64,000 nucleotides of DNA from contig NZ_JARVWP010000018.1 in assembly GCF_029846235.1 (NCBI RefSeq), forward strand, positions 62,001-126,000. Reading direction: 5' to 3'. Both the position numbers and the translations under genes were made by a program. Source of the DNA: Bradyrhizobium sp. CER78. GTDB lineage: Bacteria > Pseudomonadota > Alphaproteobacteria > Rhizobiales > Xanthobacteraceae. Positions 26,907 through 35,582 of this stretch are shown here, piece after piece; position 1 is the first letter of the stretch; every line of letters starts with the position of its first letter. The notes beneath the pieces are model-generated. The model made no database searches. It was not told the origin of the DNA and was given only the letters and a program-made list of their open reading frames with translations.

Positions 26907-29264
26907 TTAACCCGCCGCGCGGCGCGGCATCGCGTTGTTGCTATCAGGCTCGGAGGGCGGCGGGAGCTGCATCAGGATGGTCTGGCCCATCGAGGCGATC
27001 TCGATGCCCTCTTCCTGGAAGCGGCGCTTCATGCGGCGATTGAACTCGCGCTGCACCGACCAGCGGCCGCTATCGGTGCAGCGTATCTGGCCGACGATGG
27101 TCACAACGGAGCCGTCGACCTTGTCGACGCCCCACAATTCGAGGTCGCCGCGGATGAATGCGCGATACGCCGTCTCCTGGCGCATCTGCGCGACGATGTC
27201 CTTCAGCACCTCGCCGGCGCGGTCGGTGTCCTCCTTGTAGGACACGTTGACGCTGACCGCGGCATTTCCGGCGCCGCGGCTGGAATTGGTGATCGTGGTC
27301 ACCGCGCTGAACGGCACGACATGCACCGAGCCGTCGCCGGCGCGCAGCCGCATTGTGCGGATCGAGACGTTCTCGACCACGCCCGAGAGGCCCGACACCG
27401 TGACGGTGTCGCCGACCTGCACGGTGTTCTCGATCAGGAGGAACAGCCCGGTGATCAGGTCCTGCACCAGCTTCTGCGAACCGAAGCCGATCGCGATGCC
27501 GACGATGCCGGCGCCGGCGAGCAGCGGCGCGACATTGACGCCGATCTCGCTGAGCGCGGTGAGCCCGACCACCGCGACGATCATGCAGAACAGCGCGGTG
27601 CGCAGCATCGGCTGGAAGGTGCGCAGGCGTGCGGCGCGGGCGTAATGGCCCTCGCGCGACAGCGTGTCGATCTGGCGGTCCATCAGCGCATTGGCGACCT
27701 CCCAGATCACGGCCGCAGCGAACGCGGCGATGCCGATCGTCACCAGCGCCGAGATCAGGCGGGAGCCGATCTGGCCGCCATAGAACCAGACGATGGCATC
27801 GACGCCCCAGACCTCGAGCAGCGCGACGAAGCCGATCAGCGCGATCACCGTCGTGACCACCTTGCGCAGCAGCGGCAGATAGCGGTTGGCCCGCGTCTCC
27901 AGCCCCGGGAAACGCTGGATCAGCTCCGGGCTGATGCGGAAGCCGCGGTCGATCAGGCTGAGCACCACCATGGTGACGAGCCGCGTGACCAGCAGTACCG
28001 CGATGGTGCCGACGAAATATTGCAGCAGCAGCGAATAGCCGTTGCGGATATTGAGCGCCCACACTGCCCACAGCGCGAGGTCGAGCGCGATCGCCAGCAC
28101 ATGCCAGAGCGCCGCGAGGCGGTTGCGCGTCCGCGCCGCAAGGCCGGTGCGATCGGCCGGCGCGCGGATGAATTCAGCGACCTGGCGGCGGCACTGCAGG
28201 ATGATGACCACGACGAACAGATGCACGACCAGCATCACCAGCCGGATCAGCGCGGCATAGCCGGCGCGATGCAGTCCGAGCAGCAGCGCGACGTTGGCGA
28301 AAGCGATACCGGAGACCCCCACGGCAACGATGCGCCGCGCCCAGATCTCGATATAGGCCGCGGTCTCGGCACGGACGCGGAACAGGCCGAAGGGACCGGC
28401 GAGCCCGCGCACCGCGCAGATCAGCGCCCGCGAGAACGCGTAGGCATTGACGACGGCGAGGATCACGAGCCGCGTGGTCGACTGATTGCCGATCTCGGTG
28501 CCGAGCAGCGCGGTGGCGACGCTGACAAAGACCACCACCGGCAACAGCTCGAGCAGCAGGCGGCCGAGCACGAAAGGCAGCCGGATCACCGACTGCCAGA
28601 CCCGCGCCAGGCTGAGCCGGCGGCGATGCAACTCGGGCTCCGGCGTGACGTCGGTGACCGATGACGGCGGATCGGCGCTGGTGAGCGCCTGCGCCGGCAG
28701 CCGCGCGGTCTGCGGCAGCCGCGCTTCCAGGAACGCGACCGGCCGCTTGATGAGACGGAACACCACCCACTCGACAACCAGCGCGCAGCCGAACACCAGC
28801 GCCAGCTTCCAGGCGATATCGATCAAAAGGCCATATGCAGCTGGATCGTTGGCGGTGCGCAGGAACCAATAGTAAAATGACGGGAAGTTCGTCAGCGTGC
28901 GCGCGACGTCGGCGACCTCGCGCGACATCTCGCCGACCTGTTCCGAGACCATCAGCAGGAGCTGCGCGCCGAGACTGTCGGCCGTGAGCGGGATCGGCGA
29001 ATGCTGTTCGGGCGCCGGCTCCGCAGCCGCCGGCTGGGCAGCAGCCTGCGGCGAGGCCTTGGCGATGGCGCGCAGCGTGTTGATGATCTCGCCGCGCTTT
29101 TTGTCGTCCTGCAGCGTCTCGAGCGCGCGCTTCGCCTGTTCCGGCGTCAGATTGTCGCTGGTACTGGGTTGCGGCGGCGTCGGCTTGGCGGCCGGCTGCG
29201 CAAGCGCGGGAGAGACGAACAGGGTGAGGACGAGAAGGATCGCAAAACGAAATATGTGCGACAC
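26907..29264 (-). CDS. large MscS-like mechanosensitive channel with periplasmic N-terminal domain
   Basis: 785 residues. A signal peptide (MSHIFRFAILLVLTLFVSPA) leads to a periplasmic Pro/Ala-rich and helical region, then about nine to ten transmembrane helices. The MscS core is at the end: LAGAGIVGIAIGFGSQKLVQDLITGLFLLIE, VGDTVTVSGLSGVVENVSIRTMRLR and the C-terminal vestibule. Architecture resembles the MscK/YbiO/MscM subfamily of giant channels. Role: pressure relief at hypo-osmotic shock, possibly with ion modulation. It is divergent from the ClpS-AAA+ gene. Confidence 0.88.
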   Translation of the reverse strand: MSHIFRFAILLVLTLFVSPALAQPAAKPTPPQPSTSDNLTPEQAKRALETLQDDKKRGEIINTLRAIAKASPQAAAQPAAAEPAPEQHSPIPLTADSLGAQLLLMVSEQVGEMSREVADVARTLTNFPSFYYWFLRTANDPAAYGLLIDIAWKLALVFGCALVVEWVVFRLIKRPVAFLEARLPQTARLPAQALTSADPPSSVTDVTPEPELHRRRLSLARVWQSVIRLPFVLGRLLLELLPVVVFVSVATALLGTEIGNQSTTRLVILAVVNAYAFSRALICAVRGLAGPFGLFRVRAETAAYIEIWARRIVAVGVSGIAFANVALLLGLHRAGYAALIRLVMLVVHLFVVVIILQCRRQVAEFIRAPADRTGLAARTRNRLAALWHVLAIALDLALWAVWALNIRNGYSLLLQYFVGTIAVLLVTRLVTMVVLSLIDRGFRISPELIQRFPGLETRANRYLPLLRKVVTTVIALIGFVALLEVWGVDAIVWFYGGQIGSRLISALVTIGIAAFAAAVIWEVANALMDRQIDTLSREGHYARAARLRTFQPMLRTALFCMIVAVVGLTALSEIGVNVAPLLAGAGIVGIAIGFGSQKLVQDLITGLFLLIENTVQVGDTVTVSGLSGVVENVSIRTMRLRAGDGSVHVVPFSAVTTITNSSRGAGNAAVSVNVSYKEDTDRAGEVLKDIVAQMRQETAYRAFIRGDLELWGVDKVDGSVVTIVGQIRCTDSGRWSVQREFNRRMKRRFQEEGIEIASMGQTILMQLPPPSEPDSNNAMPRRAAG

Positions 29265-29590
29265 GAGGGCCTCTTATTAAAAGTCATTGCGCGACGGCTC
29301 ATCCCTGCAAGGAATCAGCTCTCGCGCTCGCGCCATGTCGGATTACCCCTTTTCGCCCCGATGATGTGTCGGAAGTTTGCCGTTGCAGCGGCCATGTTTT
29401 GGCATTTCCCGCAACACGATCGTCACAAGTGTTGAGCGGCGTTTACGCATCCAGCGCGTTCCCCGGCTGCGCCGGCCGATCGACGCACCACACGTCAGGG
29501 ATGAGGCCGCGGAATCTTTCGCTTGACGCAGGCCGGCGGCCATGATGTTCTCATTTTGTTCTTTGGTTCCGATTGCGTTTCGAGGTGATC
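29265..29590. other. divergent promoter region between the MscS-like channel and the ClpS-AAA+ fusion
   Basis: No gene in 326 bp. A weak inverted repeat CAACAC/GTGTTG (29412-29434) is the only symmetry I found. The region near 29545-29570 is T-rich, which could hold the promoter of the rightward gene. Confidence 0.45.
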
Positions 29591-31324
29591 ATGCACGACG
29601 TGTTCAGCGACGACGGTCCGGTCCGGCTCTTCATTCACGACGACGATGATACCCCGCTGGAATTCGTGCAGGATCTGTTGCGTACGGTGTTCGGGAAATC
29701 CGAGCAGGAAGCCGTGGCCTGCGCCGCCTTGATCGAGGCCAATGGCGCTATTCCCTGCGGCCCCTATCCGGGACCGGTCGCACGGGCCATCTTCAACTCG
29801 GCGAAGTGGCTGATCCGTTCCAACGGCCAGCCGCTGATGATCACCACCGAATCCGCCGACGCCAGCCGCCCCTGTGATCTCTGCGAAGCTCCAAGGGCCG
29901 TGACGGAGATTCTGATCCCCGGTACGACGACTGCATCGCTATGCAGCGATTGCCTGCTCGCGGCACGCCGCAGCTCGGAAGACTTGCCGGGCGAGACGTT
30001 TCGCTCCGCTTACGTTGCGCTCGACTGGCATTTCGCCGGCGTGCCGCGCAATCTGATCGTGACGCGGGCGCGACAATTTCCGGGCCATATGCGCGCCGAC
30101 GTTCAGGTCGCGATCGACAAGCTGTTCACAGATCCAATCCACTTCTTCGGCATCCATGAAGAATATCGCTACGAGACGCTCGACTTCGCGGCGCTGATGA
30201 AAGCTGGCCGCAATGCACCTGCGATCGCGCCGCCGCAATATCGCGACGTCGATATCGGCGAGGCCGAGCCGGTGAAATGTCTCGCCAATGGACTATGGCT
30301 GTGCCGAACCAGCGAACTGCGCTACGCCGTGTTGCTGACTTTCTATCGCGAATACAATCACGAGCCCTCGCTGCGCATAGAGCTTGCGTTGCCTGCCGGC
30401 GCGGCCGGCAACGCATTCGTGCAGCGCATTTTCGCCGAGCTGGAAGCTGCCGTGCATGCGGCGCGCTCCTATCGCGGCAAGATCCTGTCGCTGGAGGATG
30501 GCGCCAATTATCGCGGGCGTTCGCGTGGCCTGACCGTGCATCGCCTGCCGACGGTCGCGCGCGATGACGTGATCCTGCCGGAACGGACGCTGCGGCTGCT
30601 CGACCGCAACGTGCTCGACTTCGCCGAAAGCCGCGACCTGCTGCGCAAGCTCGGCCAATCGACCCGCAAGGGCATCCTGCTCTACGGGCCACCCGGCACC
30701 GGCAAGACCCACACCATTCGCTATCTCGCCACCAACCTGCCTGGCCACACCACGCTGATCATCACCGCCGAGCAGGTCGGGTTGCTCGGCGCCTATATGA
30801 GCCTGGCGCGGCTGCTGCAGCCGACGATGGTCGTGATCGAGGACGTCGATTTGATCGCGCGCGACCGCGAGGACATGGGCGGACCGTGCGAAGAATCCCT
30901 GCTCAACAAGCTGCTCAACGAGATGGACGGCCTGAAGGAAGATTGCGACATCCTGTTCGTGCTGACCACCAACCGCCCCGAAGAGCTGGAGGGCGCGCTC
31001 GCTGGCCGGCCCGGCCGCATCGACCAGGCGATCGAGGTGCCGCTGCCCGACGAGACCGGGCGCGGCAAGCTGATCCGGCTCTACGGCCGTGGCCTGCCGC
31101 TCGAACCGCCTGTCGTCGATGCAGCGGTGCAGCGCACCGCAGGCGTCAGCGCTGCCTTCATCAAGGAGCTGATGCGCCGTATCGCCCAGGCGAGCATCGC
31201 ACGCGGGGGCGGCCAGGATGTCACCGCTGAAGACATCGACAGCGCGCTCAACGAGATGCTGTTCGACGGCGGCCGGCTTAACGTGAAGCTGCTCGGCGGC
31301 GCGCACGGAATGAGCGCGGGGTGA
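29591..31324 (+). CDS. ClpS-like adaptor, ClpX-type zinc finger and AAA+ ATPase in one protein
   Basis: A 577-residue fusion. Residues 10-87 match the N-degron adaptor ClpS (HDDDDTPLEFVQDLLRTVFG, then PCGPYPGPVA). Residues 95-121 form a four-cysteine zinc finger (C95, C98, C118, C121) with the spacing and flanks of the ClpX N-terminal zinc-binding domain. A middle region (about 130-340) is unknown. The C-terminal AAA+ domain has Walker A GPPGTGKT (366-373), a BCS1-like Walker B VVIEDVD (around 414-420), sensor-1 LTTNRPEEL and an arginine-finger-like GRPGRID. Two degron-pocket residues of ClpS appear changed: D17 where ClpS has Asn and E49 where it has His. Likely a cytosolic unfoldase or segregase with built-in substrate recognition. 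No peptidase gene is adjacent. ATG 29591 has a GAGGTGA site. Confidence 0.88.
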   Translation: MHDVFSDDGPVRLFIHDDDDTPLEFVQDLLRTVFGKSEQEAVACAALIEANGAIPCGPYPGPVARAIFNSAKWLIRSNGQPLMITTESADASRPCDLCEAPRAVTEILIPGTTTASLCSDCLLAARRSSEDLPGETFRSAYVALDWHFAGVPRNLIVTRARQFPGHMRADVQVAIDKLFTDPIHFFGIHEEYRYETLDFAALMKAGRNAPAIAPPQYRDVDIGEAEPVKCLANGLWLCRTSELRYAVLLTFYREYNHEPSLRIELALPAGAAGNAFVQRIFAELEAAVHAARSYRGKILSLEDGANYRGRSRGLTVHRLPTVARDDVILPERTLRLLDRNVLDFAESRDLLRKLGQSTRKGILLYGPPGTGKTHTIRYLATNLPGHTTLIITAEQVGLLGAYMSLARLLQPTMVVIEDVDLIARDREDMGGPCEESLLNKLLNEMDGLKEDCDILFVLTTNRPEELEGALAGRPGRIDQAIEVPLPDETGRGKLIRLYGRGLPLEPPVVDAAVQRTAGVSAAFIKELMRRIAQASIARGGGQDVTAEDIDSALNEMLFDGGRLNVKLLGGAHGMSAG

Positions 31325-31331
31325 TAACGGA

Positions 31332-33437
31332 TCACCGCGCCGGCAGCAGCAACTCGCGCTCGCCGGCGGCGACGCGTGCGAGTTCGTCGGACATCCGCGC
31401 TAGCACGCGATCCCAGGCCTGCGGCCTGTCCTGGCGGAACAGCCGCATGGTCGGATACCAGGGCGTGTCGGCGCGATCGCGCAGCCAGCGCCAGTCGAGC
31501 GCATAGGGACACAGCATCCAGACCGGGCGTCCCAGCGCGCCGGCAAGATGCGCCACCGAGGTGTCGACGGCAATGACGAGGTCGAGCGCGCAGACTGCCG
31601 CCGCGGTGTCGGCAAAATCGCCGAGCGTCGGCGCGAGATCGACGATGTCGGCAGCAAGGCGTCGCAGCACCGGAGCATCGTCCGGCCGCAACTCCTTCTG
31701 CAGGCTGTAGAGCTGGACGCCAGGCGTAACCAGCCGCGGCAGCACGGCGTCGGCCGGCAGCGAGCGCTGACGGTCGCCCTTGTGCCTGGGATTGCCGGTC
31801 CAGACCACGCCGACCTTCAACGCGGACACGCCGCTGAGCGCCTCGCGCCAGCGCGCAAGCTTGGCCGCGTCCGCCTGCAGATAGGATGTCGCCGCGGGAA
31901 TGGTCTCGACGGTGGTGCGGAAGAACCGCGGCAGGCTGAGCAGCGGCAATTGCAGGTCGAACGGCGGCAACGTCTCGCCGCGGGCAAACACCACGACGCC
32001 GGGCAGCATCGGCCGCAGCAGCGCGACCAGCGCCGGCTGCACCTGCAGAAGGATTCGGCCGCCTCTGCCCACCAGCATCGGCACATAGCGGACGAAATTG
32101 ATGGCATCGCCGAGCCCGTATTCGGCGAACAGCAGCAACGTGCGTCCCGCCAGCGGCTCGCCCTGCCATTCCGGCTCGTCGAACACCGGATCGCCTTCAC
32201 TGAGCATCTTGGTCTTGCGGCGCCACTGATACTCCTCGAAGCCTTCCTCGAATTCGCCGTTCATCAGCAGGAAATGCGCGTGGTTGTAATGCGCCAGCGG
32301 CTGGTCGGGATCGAGCGCGATAGCCCGCCGCGAGGCCACCAGCGCGGCGTCGATCTCGCCGGCATTGCGCAGCGCGACCGCCAGATTGGCGTGCCCCTTG
32401 GCATAGCATGGGTCGATCTCGATGGCGCGCCGATGCGCCGCGACCGCGGCCTCCACCAGGTTCTGCGCCTCAAAGATGATCCCGAGATTGGTATGCGCGG
32501 CGGCATAGTCCGGCTTGAGCGCCAGCGCGAGCTCGGCGCAGGCGATGGCCTCGTCGACTTGCCCGAGCTCGAACAGGCAGGCGCCGAGATTGTTGAGGAT
32601 GACGTGATCGGAGGGATCGGGGGCCGAGACCTGGCGATAAATGCGGACCGCCTGCTCGCGCTCGCCGAGTTCGTGCAGCACCATGGCAAGCAGGCGCTGC
32701 GGCGCGAGGTTGCCGGGATCGAGCGCCGTCGCACGGCGATAGTGCAGGATCGCGTCCTCGAGCCGGCCGAGGCGATAAAGCGCAGCGCCAAGGCCGCAAT
32801 GCAGCCCGGGACAGTCGGAATCCACGCTGAGCCCGCGGCGATAGGCAGTGGCGGCGGCGTCGTGCTTCTTTTGATCGGCCAGCGCATTGCCGAGATTGAG
32901 CCAGACGCCGCGATAGGCCGGATCGCGCGCGATCACCTCGCGATAAGCCTGCTCCGCCTCGACCGGCCGCTGCTGCCCGGCCAAGGCAACGGCGAGGTTG
33001 AACCGCGCCCGCGTCAGGTTGCCATCGAGCGCGATCGCGCGGCGAAACGCCGCCTCGGCCTCGTCGAAGCGCGACAGATCGCACAACGCAACGCCGAGCT
33101 TGATGTGCAGGCCGGCATCCTTTGGCCGCAGCGTCACGCCGCGCTGGAACGCCGCCACCGCGCCTTCATGCTCGCCCTTCACGGCGAGCGCATCGCCGAG
33201 CGTGCCGAACGCCGGTCCATGCTGCGGATCGAGGCTGAACACCCGGTTCAGCAGCACCGCGCCTTCGGCCGCGCGATCGGTCACGAAGGCGATAACGGCG
33301 GACAGGTGCAGCGCCGGAACGTGGTCGGGATCGGCGCTGAGGATGTCGCCGCACAGCGTGCCGGCCTCCGTCGCGCGGCCGGCACCATAATGCGCCACCG
33401 CATCCAGCAACATCCGATCAATCGCCACCTTGCCCAC
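31332..33437 (-). CDS. TPR-repeat protein with glycosyltransferase-like C-terminus
   Basis: Residues 1-430 or so are about eleven consecutive TPR units with the W/LG-Y-A-P pattern (for example AGLHIKLGVALCDLSRFDEA, GVWLNLGNALADQKKHDAA, AAHTNLGIIFEAQNLVEAA). The C-terminal 270 residues resemble the GT41/GT9-type B fold: LLLFAEYGLGDAINFVRYVP, KVGVVWTGNPRHKGDRQRSL and LDLVIAVDTSVAHLAGALGRPVW. Such proteins are often annotated as O-GlcNAc-transferase-like or flagellin-modifying; activity is unproven. Start is GTG 33437 or ATG 33413; longer forms toward 33554 run into the divergent Rrf2 operator. Convergent with the AAA+ fusion gene, 7 bp apart. Confidence 0.85.
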   Translation of the reverse strand: MGKVAIDRMLLDAVAHYGAGRATEAGTLCGDILSADPDHVPALHLSAVIAFVTDRAAEGAVLLNRVFSLDPQHGPAFGTLGDALAVKGEHEGAVAAFQRGVTLRPKDAGLHIKLGVALCDLSRFDEAEAAFRRAIALDGNLTRARFNLAVALAGQQRPVEAEQAYREVIARDPAYRGVWLNLGNALADQKKHDAAATAYRRGLSVDSDCPGLHCGLGAALYRLGRLEDAILHYRRATALDPGNLAPQRLLAMVLHELGEREQAVRIYRQVSAPDPSDHVILNNLGACLFELGQVDEAIACAELALALKPDYAAAHTNLGIIFEAQNLVEAAVAAHRRAIEIDPCYAKGHANLAVALRNAGEIDAALVASRRAIALDPDQPLAHYNHAHFLLMNGEFEEGFEEYQWRRKTKMLSEGDPVFDEPEWQGEPLAGRTLLLFAEYGLGDAINFVRYVPMLVGRGGRILLQVQPALVALLRPMLPGVVVFARGETLPPFDLQLPLLSLPRFFRTTVETIPAATSYLQADAAKLARWREALSGVSALKVGVVWTGNPRHKGDRQRSLPADAVLPRLVTPGVQLYSLQKELRPDDAPVLRRLAADIVDLAPTLGDFADTAAAVCALDLVIAVDTSVAHLAGALGRPVWMLCPYALDWRWLRDRADTPWYPTMRLFRQDRPQAWDRVLARMSDELARVAAGERELLLPAR

Positions 33438-33551
33438 GATACCGCCCCCGCCTTCAAGACCCCGATGGGGATTAAACGCGCGGCGCCGCCAAATCCGGCA
33501 CGCGAATATCAGATCGCGGCCTTCCATCCTGCCCCTTGACGCCTCGCCCAT

Positions 33552-33574
33552 CATGTAACATATGAAGTTACATG
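33552..33574. promoter_or_regulatory. perfect palindrome overlapping the Rrf2 start codon, probable autoregulatory operator
   Basis: Arms CATGTAAC (33552-33559) and GTTACATG (33567-33574) with a 7-bp spacer. The right arm contains the ATG (33572-33574) of the Rrf2 gene, so a bound regulator would block initiation. Rrf2-family proteins bind such dyads and commonly repress their own operon. Confidence 0.7.
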
Positions 33575-34036
33575 ATACGCGATAGCCGCCTGTCCAGCGT
33601 CCTGCATGGCCTGCTCCACATGATCGGAGCGGGCGAGCCGGTCACGTCGGAGCAACTCGCCCAGGCGATGGCGACCAACCCGGTGGTGGTGCGCCGCGTG
33701 ATGGCTGGGCTGCGCGAGCAAGGCCTGGTGCATTCGGAGAAGGGCCATGGCGGCGGCTGGACGCTGACGCGCGATCCGGCGGACATCAACCTCGCGGACA
33801 TCTATCGCGCGGTCGGCGCGCCCACCATCGTCGCGATGGGTCATCGCTCGGAGAATCCCGGCTGCCTGGTCGAACAGGCCGTCAACGACGCGCTCGGCGA
33901 CACTTTTCGCGAGGTCGAGGCGCTGTTCCTGAAGCGGCTCGGCGCGGTGACGCTCGATGCGCTCGCGAAGGATTTCAAGCGCCGCCTCGCCAAACACAAA
34001 CAAAGCCTCGAGGACCAGATTCATGCTGTCAAGTGA
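33572..34036 (+). CDS. Rrf2-family transcriptional regulator
   Basis: 154-residue winged-helix regulator: SVLHGLLHMIGAGEPVTSEQLAQAMATNPVVVRRVMAGLREQGLV is the Rrf2 helix-turn-helix, followed by the wing EKGHGGGWTL. Only one cysteine (NPGCLVEQAV) remains in the region where IscR/NsrR have three, so an Fe-S cluster is unlikely; this resembles the YwnA/CymR-like cluster-free group. It overlaps its own operator and the next gene by 14 bp. Confidence 0.9.
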   Translation: MIRDSRLSSVLHGLLHMIGAGEPVTSEQLAQAMATNPVVVRRVMAGLREQGLVHSEKGHGGGWTLTRDPADINLADIYRAVGAPTIVAMGHRSENPGCLVEQAVNDALGDTFREVEALFLKRLGAVTLDALAKDFKRRLAKHKQSLEDQIHAVK

Positions 34037-34841
34037 GCAGGCGAAACCGTTGCCGTACAACGATCCCGCGCATTGGGACAAGATGGTCACCGCCTATGAA
34101 GCGCAGTCGCAGCCGTTCACGACGCTGTTCGCCGACGCCGCGGTCGCAACGCTCCCAATCGGTCCATCATCGAAAGTGCTCGACGTTGCCACCGGCACGG
34201 GCGCCGCGGCGCTCGCCGCCGCCCGCACCGGGGCTGCGGTCACCGCGATCGACTTCTCCGCCGGCATGGTGGCGCGGGTCCGCGCGCACGGCCTTCCAAA
34301 TATCGAGGCACGGCAGATGGACGGCCAAGCGCTCGATCTGCCGGATGCCGCCTTCGATGCGGCAGTGTCGGTGTTCGGCGTCATGCTGTTTCCGGACTGG
34401 CGCGCCGGATTGCGCGAGATGGCGCGGGTGACGCGATCAGGCGGATCGGCGGCGATTGCGGTCTGGAAAAGCGCTGACGGCGCCGCCGTGCATCTCCTGC
34501 TGTCGCAGATCATCCGCCGGCTCTATCCCGACAATATCACGCCGATGCCCTGCACGGGCCTCGCCGAGCTCGCCGATCCCGGCCGCTTTGCTGCGGCGGT
34601 CATCGCCGCCGGCTTCTCCGAGCCTGTCGTCGCCGAGATCACCCACGACTTCAAACTCAATGTCGCCAATCCCGGCGACGTCGACAAACTGTTCGAGTTC
34701 ATGCCGCATTGGAGCGGGCTCGATGCGGACAAGAGCGCCGCAGTCGCCCGCACCTTCCGAGCCGAGATCGACAGCAGACGGGTCGGCGACATCTTCGCAA
34801 TTCCCTCGACCGCGCTGATCGCAACGGCGCTGCGGCCGTAG
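34023..34841 (+). CDS. class I SAM-dependent methyltransferase
   Basis: Rossmann-like methyltransferase of 272 residues. Motif I is VLDVATGTGAAALAAARTG, followed by VTAIDFSAGMVARVR (motif II acid) and ALDLPDAAFDAAVSVFGVMLFP (motif IV). The pattern resembles UbiE/Coq5-like and methyltransferase-11 families; substrate unknown. The true start is ATG 34023, which overlaps the Rrf2 gene by 14 bp, so both are co-transcribed and the methyltransferase is the likely regulated function. Confidence 0.88.
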   Translation: MLSSEQAKPLPYNDPAHWDKMVTAYEAQSQPFTTLFADAAVATLPIGPSSKVLDVATGTGAAALAAARTGAAVTAIDFSAGMVARVRAHGLPNIEARQMDGQALDLPDAAFDAAVSVFGVMLFPDWRAGLREMARVTRSGGSAAIAVWKSADGAAVHLLLSQIIRRLYPDNITPMPCTGLAELADPGRFAAAVIAAGFSEPVVAEITHDFKLNVANPGDVDKLFEFMPHWSGLDADKSAAVARTFRAEIDSRRVGDIFAIPSTALIATALRP

Positions 34842-34876
34842 CCGCGCGCACCATCCATGCCTGATCTGCGCTAGCG

Positions 34877-35044
34877 CTAGCGCTTGTCGTCGCTCTGCTT
34901 GTCCGTGTCACTCGGCGGCTGCAGGCCAGGACTGTTGGCCCAGCGGTCGAGTTCCTCGATAACCCGCCGGTGGCTCGGCCGTAGCTTGGACGGACCACCG
35001 GGCTCTTGCGACAGTTTGCGGGGCAGCTTGACCTGTTCTGGCAT
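34877..35044 (-). CDS. small basic hypothetical protein
   Basis: 55 residues from ATG 35044 (MPEQVKLPRKLSQEPGGPSK), hydrophilic, basic at the N-terminus and acidic at the C-terminus, with an amphipathic middle (RRVIEELDRWANS). No signal or membrane segment. Coding is supported by codon use and by lying in line with mscL; I cannot assign a function. A 16-bp palindrome of GCGCTA units at 34868-34883 overlaps its stop and may terminate both it and the convergent methyltransferase operon. Confidence 0.55.
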   Translation of the reverse strand: MPEQVKLPRKLSQEPGGPSKLRPSHRRVIEELDRWANSPGLQPPSDTDKQSDDKR

Positions 35045-35091
35045 GGCTAGGCTCCAGAGCTGGGCAGTACGCACGATACAGGTAGCGATCG

Positions 35092-35511
35092 CTACGCACG
35101 CGATTTCAGAAGGTCCCGAATCTCGGTGAGCAGTTCCTGCTCTTTGGTCGGCTTCGGCGGCTCGGCTGGCGCCGCGGGTGCTTCGCGCTTGAGCTGGTTC
35201 ATGAGGCGCACCACGATGAACAGCACGAAGGCGACGATCAGGAAGTTCAGCGTCAGGGTCAGGAAGTTGCCCCAGGCCAGCACCGCGCCCTGCTTCTTGG
35301 CATCGGCCAGGTTCGTTGCCGTCACCGACTTCGACAACGCGGTAAAATGGTTGGAGAAGTCGAGGCCACCGCTCATCGCGCCGATGATCGGCATGATGAT
35401 ATCTGCCACCATCGACGAGACGATCGCCCCGAACGCCGCGCCGATGATCACGCCGACGGCGAGATCAACGACGTTGCCCTTCATGGCGAATTCCCTGAAT
35501 TCCTTCAGCAT
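35092..35511 (-). CDS. mscL: large-conductance mechanosensitive channel MscL
   Basis: Pentameric inner-membrane channel that opens at near-lytic membrane tension. The N-terminal amphipathic helix (MLKEFREFAMKGNVVDLAVGVIIG) leads into TM1, whose Gly/Ala-rich GAAFGAIVSSMVADIIMPIIG is the constriction. The periplasmic loop and TM2 (FLIVAFVLFIVVRLMNQLKR) follow, then the C-terminal helix EQELLTEIRDLLKSR. 139 residues is typical. ATG 35511 has GGGAG at the right distance. Confidence 0.95.
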   Translation of the reverse strand: MLKEFREFAMKGNVVDLAVGVIIGAAFGAIVSSMVADIIMPIIGAMSGGLDFSNHFTALSKSVTATNLADAKKQGAVLAWGNFLTLTLNFLIVAFVLFIVVRLMNQLKREAPAAPAEPPKPTKEQELLTEIRDLLKSRA

Positions 35512-35582
35512 GTGATCTCCCGTTCGATAAAGTGTGGGACAGCCTGGCGACTGAATCGCCGGCCGCAACAAAAGTGTGAAAA

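Noticed and set aside
27321..28664. 447-codon plus-strand frame opposite the large MscS-like gene
   Set aside because: Same shadow composition; the channel gene on the other strand has membrane helices and MscS motifs.
31332..33437. Flagellin or O-GlcNAc glycosylation island
   Set aside because: Only one TPR/glycosyltransferase-like gene is present and no flagellar or sugar-nucleotide genes surround it.
31548..33539. 663-codon plus-strand frame opposite the TPR gene
   Set aside because: Composition is Arg/His/Gln-rich with no domain; the minus strand encodes clear TPR units.
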